A stretch of DNA of 64,000 bases from Roseivirga sp. E12 (GTDB lineage: Bacteria > Bacteroidota > Bacteroidia > Cytophagales > Cyclobacteriaceae), in NCBI RefSeq assembly GCF_017592825.1, contig NZ_JAGFMD010000001.1, positions 1,054,001-1,118,000 on the forward strand, given 5' to 3'. Of the stretch, positions 19,517 through 25,319 are shown piece after piece. Position 1 is the stretch's first letter. Every line of letters starts with the position of its first letter. The position numbers were made by a program, and so were the translations under genes. Under the pieces are notes generated by a model. It ran no database searches, had not been told where the DNA came from, and saw nothing but the letters and a program-made list of their open reading frames with translations.

Positions 19517-20089
19517 ATGGTTCGCTACCATATGAAAACAAGACCGTTGAAAATATTGATAAGAATTCATCTTGTCACTCTGACGATTGGGATTTTAAAT
19601 ATTCTTGTCAAAAAACTATCGGTTTATAGTCTCCAAGGGAGTATAGAATTTGGAATTGAGACTTTAACAGCAATAAGTGGCCTAGCACTTTTCTTTTTCT
19701 ACTTAAAGCCGTTTAAGAGAATAAATATCTACTTCTCAATTTATGCTACTGCCGCGTTACTTCTAATAATTGGGTTAATATTTCGTGGAATATTCGGAGC
19801 ATTAATAATCTCATTAATTCTCTTTCCCATAGTTCCAAATGAAAAGGAATTTGAAAATGATGAGATAATTATATCAACACCATTTCAAGGTTTTATAGCA
19901 CCTTGTTGTTCATATCAAATAAAAGAAAGACAATTTCTGATTTTTGAAAAAGATTATGGGGAATTTGAAAGCGAAGGTCCGATTGACTTTGAAACAGTGA
20001 AAATTAATTCAAGCGACCATGCAATCGAAATGACCTATTCGACAGACTTTGACAAAGAAACTGTAAAAAAGAAAATAATAAAACGGTAG
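19517..20089 (+). CDS. Membrane protein of unknown function (cassette gene)
   Basis: A 190-residue protein, not recognised. Three to four hydrophobic segments lie in the first 110 residues (RIHLVTLTIGILNILVK, TLTAISGLALFFFYL, FSIYATAALLLIIGLIF, GALIISLILFPIV). A soluble C-terminal half of about 80 residues is rich in Glu, Phe and Lys. The start is ATG 19517, or ATG 19532 five codons later. Base composition is clearly more AT-rich than the flanking cysM gene. It is the first gene of the cassette-like region, with a dyad element beginning at its stop codon. Confidence 0.6.
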   Translation: MVRYHMKTRPLKILIRIHLVTLTIGILNILVKKLSVYSLQGSIEFGIETLTAISGLALFFFYLKPFKRINIYFSIYATAALLLIIGLIFRGIFGALIISLILFPIVPNEKEFENDEIIISTPFQGFIAPCCSYQIKERQFLIFEKDYGEFESEGPIDFETVKINSSDHAIEMTYSTDFDKETVKKKIIKR

Positions 20090-20175
20090 CTAACACTGTA
20101 AACAACAAATAGGACTTTCAGTAGCTTACGAAAGTCCAGTACTATTTACCAACACCGCCAAATCGTTAGATTACC
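20085..20175 (+). repeat. attC-like element A1
   Basis: The left arm GGTAGCTAAC (20085-20094) overlaps the stop codon of the preceding gene. The right core GTTAGATTACC (20165-20175) fits GTTRRRY and is nearly the complement of the left arm. Between them AAATAG...GACTTTC pairs with GAAAGTC...CTATTT around 20107-20155, giving a hairpin with an internal bulge, as in attC sites. Confidence 0.55.
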
Positions 20176-20229
20176 CGAAGGGAAATATTTAAAATTTGGC
20201 TTTTAAGAATGAATAAATTAAAAACAAAA

Positions 20230-20310
20230 TACAACGTTTTGGCTCAGCACAACCTTGAAAGTTTATCGCTTTCTACTGCCCTACTTGCCATATACTAAAC
20301 GTTGTAGCAC
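20230..20310 (+). repeat. attC-like element A2
   Basis: TACAACGTTT (20230-20239) and AAACGTTGTA (20297-20306) are a perfect 10-base inverted repeat. A small hairpin (GAAAG/CTTTC) lies in the loop. The right core GTTGTAGCAC (20301-20310) abuts the next gene and is exactly complementary to GTGCTACAAC at 21245, where that cassette ends. Between A1 and A2 there is no ORF. Confidence 0.6.
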
Positions 20311-20315
20311 ATGAA

Positions 20316-20609
20316 ATGAGCAGTCCAAAGGCGACATATCAAATAGAAGATACTTTCAAAATAACTGGAAGAGGAATTGTTTTTGCTGGAAAAATCATGG
20401 AAGGGATTGTTAATCTTAGTGACATAATTGAATTCGAATTTAATGGGGAACTCATAAGAAGAAGGATCACTGGAATTGAAGGGATTCGTTCAACACCTGA
20501 AAAACCGAATATTGGAATTCTAATTGAATGTCCAGATGATAATGAAATTAATGTACTACGAGAGTGGAATCCAAATTTTACAATAGCCAAAATCTTCGAT
20601 AAAGAGTGA
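20316..20609 (+). CDS. Small protein resembling EF-Tu domain 2 (cassette gene)
   Basis: A 97-residue protein starting at ATG 20316. The pattern FKITGRGIVFAGKIMEGIV, then a DIIEF strand and RRRITGIEGI, follows the beta-barrel of domain 2 of translational GTPases (F.I.GRG.V..G.I..G). There is no GTPase domain. Such stand-alone barrels occur as hypothetical proteins in Bacteroidota, and their role is unknown. Its stop overlaps the next gene's GTG start (GTGA), so the two are translationally coupled within one putative cassette. Confidence 0.6.
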   Translation: MSSPKATYQIEDTFKITGRGIVFAGKIMEGIVNLSDIIEFEFNGELIRRRITGIEGIRSTPEKPNIGILIECPDDNEINVLREWNPNFTIAKIFDKE

Positions 20610-21241
20610 AAATCGTAATAATCATAGCAGTTCTCATAGTTGGGTTAATAATTGTGATGTTATCTCAGAGGCGTTCAAAGTCATCAAACACTCAATCCGG
20701 AAGTGAACCTAAAAAAGAACAAATTGATATGTCCAATTCAATTTTTTACCACGAGGATGATTACAGACAAGTAGAAATAATACCTGATGAGAACTTCAGC
20801 GAATTGATAAAACAAGCTGAAAACGTTCAAGACTTTGCAGAAAAGCATTTTGATGGAGGTGGATATACGGATATGATGGTCAGAGAAGAAAATGGATTTA
20901 AACTAAAACAACGAGGAATAAAAACGAGAGAACTTGATTTGATTTTATCAGAGTTACCCATTAAAAGATATACAGAGGTTTCAACAGGAATTCGACCTGG
21001 AGAAATGACAAGCAAAAATACTTTTGGATACGGTGAAAACTATAATGGAATATTCTTTGATTTCGAATCTGACTCTGTTACTGGGATTTGGGTTGCTGGA
21101 TCCCCCAGTGTTGAAAATGAAGAATTTGCTCAAGCTCTAAATAATATCGGCAATAAATGGAGCTTACTTCTAATGGATTGGAACTCTCTTGAGCTGATTG
21201 ATTTGAAAGACAAAGAACAGATTGAAAAATATTTAAATTAA
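20606..21241 (+). CDS. Membrane-anchored protein of unknown function (cassette gene)
   Basis: A 211-residue protein with a GTG start overlapping the preceding stop. An N-terminal hydrophobic anchor (IVIIIAVLIVGLIIVML) is followed by a low-complexity Ser/Lys/Gln linker and a soluble domain of about 160 residues. The last 61 residues (from FDFESDSVTGIWVAG to EQIEKYLN) recur with about 40 identities in a remnant at 23860-24045, so this is a family with at least two copies in the region. No known domain was recognised. The coupled EF-Tu-domain-2-like gene suggests a joint function. Confidence 0.6.
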   Translation: MKIVIIIAVLIVGLIIVMLSQRRSKSSNTQSGSEPKKEQIDMSNSIFYHEDDYRQVEIIPDENFSELIKQAENVQDFAEKHFDGGGYTDMMVREENGFKLKQRGIKTRELDLILSELPIKRYTEVSTGIRPGEMTSKNTFGYGENYNGIFFDFESDSVTGIWVAGSPSVENEEFAQALNNIGNKWSLLLMDWNSLELIDLKDKEQIEKYLN

Positions 21242-21244
21242 AAC

Positions 21245-21303
21245 GTGCTACAACACTATGTAAAAATGCATTAAAACGCATTTTACACTCAACGTTGAAT
21301 GCC
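21245..21303 (+). repeat. attC-like element B
   Basis: Left arm GTGCTACAAC (21245-21254), four bases after the stop codon. The inner stem is TGTAAAAATGC (21259-21269) with GCATTTTACA (21278-21287). The right core GTTGAATGCC (21294-21303) fits GTTRRRY. This is the most compact and regular element of the series. Confidence 0.65.
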
Positions 21304-21320
21304 ACAACTGCAAATCGCAT

Positions 21321-21701
21321 ATGAACCTGCAAACTGAATTCAAGAGAAGATTTCCAGAACTGATAACTAAGGCAAGAACTGAGTCAGACGAACATCAGAC
21401 TACCATAACCCTGAATTTTTTGAACCCTCGTTATAACACTTGGATAGCCAAAGATGAAGACGGGTTTATGGTTGGTATCAACGAACTCCATAACCACTTT
21501 GATCTGGGAACACCTGAAGAAAATCTAGAGGCTGCATTTAACGAACTAACTGAAATCTTGACTGAGAAAGTTGCCGCAGTTGGACTAACAAACGAGGAGA
21601 CAAACTACTTATTGGCAACACTTGCTCTTCAACAAGCCATTGAGTCATATTCGAACGAAAAGCCAAAGGTTGAGATTGTGACCTTTAAATCTGAACACTG
21701 A
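21321..21701 (+). CDS. Hypothetical protein (cassette gene)
   Basis: A 126-residue soluble acidic protein starting at ATG 21321. No signal peptide, membrane helix or known motif was recognised. The N-terminal half looks alpha/beta (TTITLNFLNPRYNTWIAKDE), the C-terminal half helical. It is followed after one base by the zinc-ribbon gene in the same putative cassette. An immunity or antitoxin-like role would be typical of cassette genes but is not shown by the sequence. Confidence 0.55.
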   Translation: MNLQTEFKRRFPELITKARTESDEHQTTITLNFLNPRYNTWIAKDEDGFMVGINELHNHFDLGTPEENLEAAFNELTEILTEKVAAVGLTNEETNYLLATLALQQAIESYSNEKPKVEIVTFKSEH

Positions 21702-21702
21702 A

Positions 21703-21933
21703 ATGGCTGAACTCAAGTGTCCATCTTGTGAACAAGAACGATTTAGTTGGTCAATAGATGAAGAAGAATCTCAACTTACAAAATGGGCATGCAGAAACTG
21801 CGGCTATACAGCATTCGAAGATGAAACCAAGGAACAACTCTGTAACGAGTGTGGCACCAAGTCAAAATCTAAACTTGAGGATTCTGAAAAGGAATATTGG
21901 TGGTGTAGCAACTGTAATGGAACTTGGGACTAA
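21703..21933 (+). CDS. Double zinc-ribbon protein (cassette gene)
   Basis: A 76-residue protein with four CxxC knuckles (CPSC, CRNC, CNEC, CSNC), enough to bind two zinc ions. The final knuckle is followed closely by the C-terminus. It has no membrane segment or enzyme domain. Zinc ribbons of this kind mediate nucleic-acid or protein contacts, and the target is unknown. It is co-directional with, and one base from, the 126-residue gene, so the two probably travel as one cassette. Confidence 0.7.
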   Translation: MAELKCPSCEQERFSWSIDEEESQLTKWACRNCGYTAFEDETKEQLCNECGTKSKSKLEDSEKEYWWCSNCNGTWD

Positions 21934-21936
21934 GAC

Positions 21937-22176
21937 GGCACTCAACAAGCGCTAAAGCTGCATATACCAAAGTGCTTATAGCAAGCTTTTGTGCCATCCG
22001 ACCACCAATCTGCGCCTTCTGCAAGCGACTGTTTCTTTCTGCGAGTTTTGCAATTCTGGCATTTTTCTTTCTGAACGCAGCGGTGTTTGGAATCAGTTGT
22101 GCGTGTGGCGCAGATCACCTAGTTTAGTGCCAGTAGCAAAGTGTGGGTATATGCACTTTGGCTAGACGTTGTGTGC
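21937..22176 (+). repeat. attC-like element C, long and multi-helical
   Basis: Left arm GGCACTCAAC (21937-21946) begins three bases after the stop; right core GTTGTGTGC (22168-22176) matches its complement at 8 of 9 positions. Inside, GCATATACC (21960-21968) pairs with GGTATATGC (22146-22154), and ATCTGCGCC (22008-22016) pairs with GGCGCAGAT (22107-22115). At 240 bases it is much longer than B and could fold into an extended cruciform. Confidence 0.6.
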
Positions 22177-22186
22177 AATTTGAACA

Positions 22187-22816
22187 ATGACATTAACAAT
22201 CGATATTTTAAATAAAATTAACCTATTCACCGAGCCTAAACTTCGGGAGGAAATACTTGCGAATTGCCAAATCAAAGCTTTTAAAAAAGGCGATGTAATC
22301 GTTCGTGAGGGTCAGTTTGTAAAGGTTGTCCCAATCGTAGTTTCGGGAATAATCCGAGTATTTCAAACAAAGCAAGACAGGGAAATACTTTTGTACTATG
22401 TCGAGCCAAAACAAACCTGCATGATGTCTTTATCGGCTTGTTTTTTCAACAATGAAAGCCCATCACAAGCCGTAGCCGTTGATAAAACAGAAGTTTTGAT
22501 TGTACCTACAAGACTGATAACCAAATGGCAAAAAGAATATGCATCTTGGAATCAATTTGTAATTCGAACGTTTAGAAACCGATATGACGAACTCTTGAAC
22601 ACTTTTGAAAGTGTCGCTTTTAACCAAATAGACAAAAGAGTAATGGAATATCTTGAATGTCGAGTTTCAAGGCAAGAGGACAAAAAAGTCAAAATATCAC
22701 ATCTTGAACTGGCTAACGAACTCGGAACAACAAGAGTGGTTATTTCGAGAATTCTTAAACAGTTTGAACTCGATAGGAAAGTCAAACTTAATCGTGGTGC
22801 AATAGAACTTTTATAA
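22187..22816 (+). CDS. Crp/Fnr-family transcriptional regulator
   Basis: A 209-residue regulator with an N-terminal cyclic-nucleotide-binding-type beta roll (about 15-125; KKGDVIVREGQFVKVVPIV), a dimerisation helix and a C-terminal HTH_Crp domain (about 145-207; HLELANELGTTRVVISRILK). It lacks the cysteines of an Fnr-type iron-sulfur cluster. The recognition helix TRVVISR differs from that of E. coli CRP. It starts 11 bases after attC-like element C and is followed by a DinB gene and a small-protein gene on the same strand, which it may control. Confidence 0.88.
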   Translation: MTLTIDILNKINLFTEPKLREEILANCQIKAFKKGDVIVREGQFVKVVPIVVSGIIRVFQTKQDREILLYYVEPKQTCMMSLSACFFNNESPSQAVAVDKTEVLIVPTRLITKWQKEYASWNQFVIRTFRNRYDELLNTFESVAFNQIDKRVMEYLECRVSRQEDKKVKISHLELANELGTTRVVISRILKQFELDRKVKLNRGAIELL

Positions 22817-22899
22817 ATATTTTTCTTCTGTATCTTTTGATACCGTTTTGAGCCAACCGCTTGAACTTACTTTGTATTGTAATTTTAAAACATACGAAA

Positions 22900-23397
22900 A
22901 TGAGTTCAAAAAAATTAATTGCAGAGATAGAGTTTGAAAAAACATCTACCCAAAAACTTTTGGAACGTCTTCCAGAAGATAAGCTCGGTTGGCAACCACA
23001 CCCAAAAGCAATGACTTTAGGTCAGCTTGCCTTACACGTAGCAACTATTGCTGGCAGGATCGCCACATTTGCGAACAATAGAGAAACCACAGCAGAAGTT
23101 CTAGTAGCACATCCTCTTTCGAAAAACAAACAGGACATTCTGAACAATTTTGACGAAAGTATAAAAACAGCTATCGAAATATTGAATGGCTCTGATTCAG
23201 ACTGGGATTCTAAAAACTGGACTTGTACACTTGATGGAAAAGAAATCATCGATTGGCCAAGACCGACACTGCTACGATTTTTAATGCTCAACCATTGGTG
23301 CCATCATCGTGGACAATTGAGTACTTACTTAAAAATGCTCGATGTAGAAATTCCATCTATTTATGGACCATCAGCAGATGAAAATCCTTTTGTTTAA
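22900..23397 (+). CDS. DinB-family protein
   Basis: A 165-residue four-helix-bundle protein of the DinB/YfiT-like metal-binding superfamily. The ATG at 22900 (MSSKKLIAEIEF) is preferred to a TTG at 22861, which would add an unrelated hydrophobic tail. Candidate metal ligands are His in LALHVA and the NHWCHHRGQLSTYL segment near the C-terminus. Some relatives are thiol transferases or resistance proteins; the substrate here is unknown. The gene is between the Crp/Fnr regulator and a small dimeric-barrel-like gene (18-base gap). Confidence 0.85.
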   Translation: MSSKKLIAEIEFEKTSTQKLLERLPEDKLGWQPHPKAMTLGQLALHVATIAGRIATFANNRETTAEVLVAHPLSKNKQDILNNFDESIKTAIEILNGSDSDWDSKNWTCTLDGKEIIDWPRPTLLRFLMLNHWCHHRGQLSTYLKMLDVEIPSIYGPSADENPFV

Positions 23398-23415
23398 CCT
23401 TAAGAATTAGAAATT

Positions 23416-23703
23416 ATGCCAAATGCATATTTAGAAATTACATTAAAAGTAGAAAATGCGGACAGAGCATCTGCCTCTAGCGTTTACTCAAAGTACAAAC
23501 AACCTTTTCTGGATAATATAACAGGGGCAAAATCAAAAAAACTTCTCGTTAGAGACGAAGACGTGCAAGTAATTCACGGATTTGATAATGCTGAAAATGC
23601 CAATGCCTATCTGTCAAGCGATTTATTCGTTAAAGACGTTGTAGAGGGTTTAAAACCTTATTTAAAAGTGAATCCGGATGTTCGAGTTTATTCGGTTGCA
23701 TAA
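23416..23703 (+). CDS. Small protein, possible dimeric alpha/beta-barrel (ABM-like)
   Basis: A 95-residue protein beginning MPNAYLEITLKVE. The order of strands and helices and the GFDNAENANAYLSSDLF segment resemble antibiotic-biosynthesis-monooxygenase-like dimeric barrels, but I am not certain of the family. It probably belongs to the Crp/Fnr-DinB transcript and is followed at once by a terminator. Confidence 0.55.
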   Translation: MPNAYLEITLKVENADRASASSVYSKYKQPFLDNITGAKSKKLLVRDEDVQVIHGFDNAENANAYLSSDLFVKDVVEGLKPYLKVNPDVRVYSVA

Positions 23704-23707
23704 ATCA

Positions 23708-23739
23708 AAAAAGAGGGAGTTAAAAATTCCCTCTTTTTA
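23708..23739. terminator. Bidirectional-type terminator hairpin
   Basis: AAAAGAGGGAGTT pairs with ATTCCCTCTTTTT around four As. A runs precede and T runs follow the stem, so it can act on either strand; the natural user is the Crp/Fnr-DinB transcript that ends at 23703. Confidence 0.85.
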
Positions 23740-23743
23740 TGCT

Positions 23744-23884
23744 ATGACTAAAATTCATTCTGTTATTTTATTGATTTGTAGTATTATAGGATTTATAGGT
23801 CATTATGTTCAATTTGGGATATTAAGGGTAACACCTTGGATACCAGCAGTTGTCGGAGTTTTGATTTTGAATCTGATACTGTGA
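23744..23884 (+). pseudogene. Truncated membrane-protein gene (5' fragment)
   Basis: An ATG at 23744 opens a 46-residue reading frame with two hydrophobic stretches (VILLICSIIGFIGHYVQFGI and WIPAVVGVLILNLIL). It then runs into DNA that, in another frame, encodes the C-terminus of a different protein (from 23860), and it stops at once. This is most simply the front of a larger membrane-protein gene cut by a deletion. Confidence 0.5.
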
Positions 23885-24045
23885 CAGGCATTTGGATAGC
23901 CGGGCCAATTCCTACTGAAAATGAAAAAGTGATAGAAGTCCTTAATAAAATTGGTCAAGAATGGAGCACTCCTTTAATGGATTGGAATTCGCTCGAACTA
24001 GTGGATTTGAAGAAAAGAGAACAAATTGAAAAATATCTAAATTAA
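23860..24045 (+). pseudogene. Remnant of a paralogue of the 20606-21241 gene (3' fragment)
   Basis: From FDFESDTVTGIWIAG to EQIEKYLN, 61 residues align without gaps to the C-terminal 61 residues of the protein encoded at 20606-21241, with about 40 identities. The upstream 150 residues and a start codon are missing; the 5' side is fused to a truncated membrane-protein gene. The fragment is followed, like the full-length copy, by GTGCTACAAC, the left arm of an attC-like element, so gene and element were duplicated together or captured separately as related cassettes. Confidence 0.8.
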
Positions 24046-24048
24046 TAC

Positions 24049-24133
24049 GTGCTACAACATTATATAAAAAACATGGTCGCACAAGGCTGACACACAGCCA
24101 AAACCACGATTTTTTATATTTACCGTTAGCATC
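24049..24133 (+). repeat. attC-like element D
   Basis: Left arm GTGCTACAAC (24049-24058) is identical to that of element B. The stem pairs ATATAAAAAA...CATGGT with ACCACGATTTTTTATAT (about 24061-24118), with a terminal hairpin GGCTG/CAGCC (24085-24099). The right core GTTAGCATC (24125-24133) opens the next cassette. Confidence 0.6.
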
Positions 24134-24149
24134 AACAAGGAGCCTGAAA

Positions 24150-24584
24150 ATGAACGAACAACATGTACTAAAAGAAGATTCAGTTGCAAAACATTTTAAA
24201 AAAAGAGCTAAAAAATACATTTTCTATGAATATGCGAACCTTGCTATCGTCATTTTAATAATCATTGGAGGCTTATTTCTTGTGAGAAGTTTTCCTGAAG
24301 AAATAGATTTGGAGAAAACTAATGAAGTAATACTTTTAATCGTTAATAAAACGGTATTTCTAGTATTGATTTTATTCATGATAAGGGTTTTTTTAAAATT
24401 TCAGGAATTCAATACGAGAAGGGCAAGCCTAATGAATACCATTGCTGATGCTTGGGCTATTAGCGACAATAAGGATGAATTTTTTAAAATGGTCGAAGTT
24501 CTTCTTCCTGAAAAATATGAGTCCGTTAAAGAATTTCCCGATTCAAAAATTGAAAGTTTATTTGAGAAAATAAAAAGTACATAA
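24150..24584 (+). CDS. Two-helix membrane protein of unknown function (cassette gene)
   Basis: A 144-residue protein starting at ATG 24150. A basic N-terminus (KKRAKKYIFYEY) precedes two membrane helices (LAIVILIIIGGLFLV and LLIVNKTVFLVLILFMI), and a soluble helical tail of about 60 residues follows. The family is not recognised. It lies alone between attC-like elements D and E, whose facing ends are complementary, so it is probably a single-gene cassette. Confidence 0.6.
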   Translation: MNEQHVLKEDSVAKHFKKRAKKYIFYEYANLAIVILIIIGGLFLVRSFPEEIDLEKTNEVILLIVNKTVFLVLILFMIRVFLKFQEFNTRRASLMNTIADAWAISDNKDEFFKMVEVLLPEKYESVKEFPDSKIESLFEKIKST

Positions 24585-24585
24585 T

Positions 24586-24663
24586 AGCTGCTAACAAACA
24601 ATAAGCTCAATGAGCAAACTGAGCTTATCTAGACATTAGCCCTCCGCTCACATTAGCCAGCTT
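24586..24663 (+). repeat. attC-like element E (right end of the cluster)
   Basis: Left arm AGCTGCTAAC (24586-24595) starts after the stop codon. The inner stem ATAAGCTCA (24601-24609) pairs perfectly with TGAGCTTAT (24620-24628). The right side reads ATTAGCC twice (24634 and 24652); ATTAGCCAGCT (24652) resembles the complement of the left arm, but the core G is A, so the site may be degenerate. The neighbouring gene is on the other strand. Confidence 0.5.
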
Positions 24664-24737
24664 GCAGTGAATGCTCAATCAGTATTGCCGGAATCCTCAA
24701 GTCTTTTTAACCAGTTTAGTAGAGGTTTGAAAAATGC

Positions 24738-25295
24738 TTATCCTAAAGCATCCCATTCTTCTTGAGTGGCCAATGGTTTTTGAACCTCCATCATTCCGTA
24801 CCATTGATTATTTCGCTTTACAAGTAACATGTCAAATGGAATGATAAACTTATTGGTGGCTTTGCTCGCATTGTCAGTAGAGGTATATATAAACATTCCC
24901 GTTTCATAAGCTGTAGTTTCATCCCCCATTCTTTGTGAAAACCGAAATTCTACATTCACCTTAGTCTTCCCTTCCTTGACATCTTTAAATCCTTGCTCCC
25001 AACCTTTCAACGCAACAGCAATTGGCACTGAAGTCTTGTATTCTCCTGAAGCAAAAACAATGACAGCATCCTTATGAAAGCACTTTTTGTATGCTTCAAA
25101 GTCACCCTCGATTACAGATTGATTTAATCGCTCCCAAAAACGATCTATTTCAGCCATGCGGACTGAATCCTTTTGGGTTTGATCAAATGGGAAGTCATTG
25201 AGGGTAATAGCAGTTGTGATTTGAACACTTGCTATAAATAGGATCAACGAAAAGAATAATTTATTTCTCATAAGCTCTGAAGTCATTTTGTTCAT
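24738..25295 (-). CDS. Exported SnoaL/DUF4440-like (NTF2-fold) protein
   Basis: A 185-residue protein with a signal peptide (LFFSLILFIASVQITTA). The mature domain has the NTF2-like order of helices and a curved sheet: DRFWERLNQSVIEGDFEAYKKCFHKDAVIVFASG, then a C-terminal NQWYGMMEVQKP strand. Such proteins are small enzymes or binding modules, and no catalytic residues can be assigned. The start is ATG 25295, or ATG 25286 three codons later. It lies 24 bases downstream of the serine-hydrolase homologue on the same strand, so they are probably one operon. Confidence 0.8.
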   Translation of the reverse strand: MNKMTSELMRNKLFFSLILFIASVQITTAITLNDFPFDQTQKDSVRMAEIDRFWERLNQSVIEGDFEAYKKCFHKDAVIVFASGEYKTSVPIAVALKGWEQGFKDVKEGKTKVNVEFRFSQRMGDETTAYETGMFIYTSTDNASKATNKFIIPFDMLLVKRNNQWYGMMEVQKPLATQEEWDALG

Positions 25296-25319
25296 TTTAT
25301 CGTCTGGTCATACAAGCTA

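Larger units (their letters stand above)
19400..24663 (+). mobile_element. Integron-like gene cassette cluster without integrase (CALIN-like)
   Basis: Small AT-rich plus-strand genes alternate with imperfect dyads bounded by AAC on the left and GTT on the right. The bases that open a cassette are complementary to those that follow its last gene: GTTGTAGCAC (20301) with GTGCTACAAC (21245), 10/10; GTTGAATGCC (21294) with GGCACTCAAC (21937), 9/10; GTTAGCATC (24125) with TGCTAAC (24589), 7 contiguous. The left edge, GTTTAGCCACC (19400), resembles the complement of GGTAGCTAAC (20085). This is the organisation expected of integron cassettes with attC sites. No integrase is in the window, and the sequences fit the classical GTTRRRY core only in part. 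Confidence 0.65.

Noticed and set aside
20165-20229. A gene between attC-like elements A1 and A2
   Set aside because: Only about 65 bases, with stops in all frames; if a cassette, it is ORF-less.
21924-22127. 67-codon open frame on the plus strand after the zinc-ribbon gene
   Set aside because: It overlaps the zinc-ribbon stop and lies wholly within the nested inverted repeats of attC-like element C, so it is more likely a non-coding boundary element.
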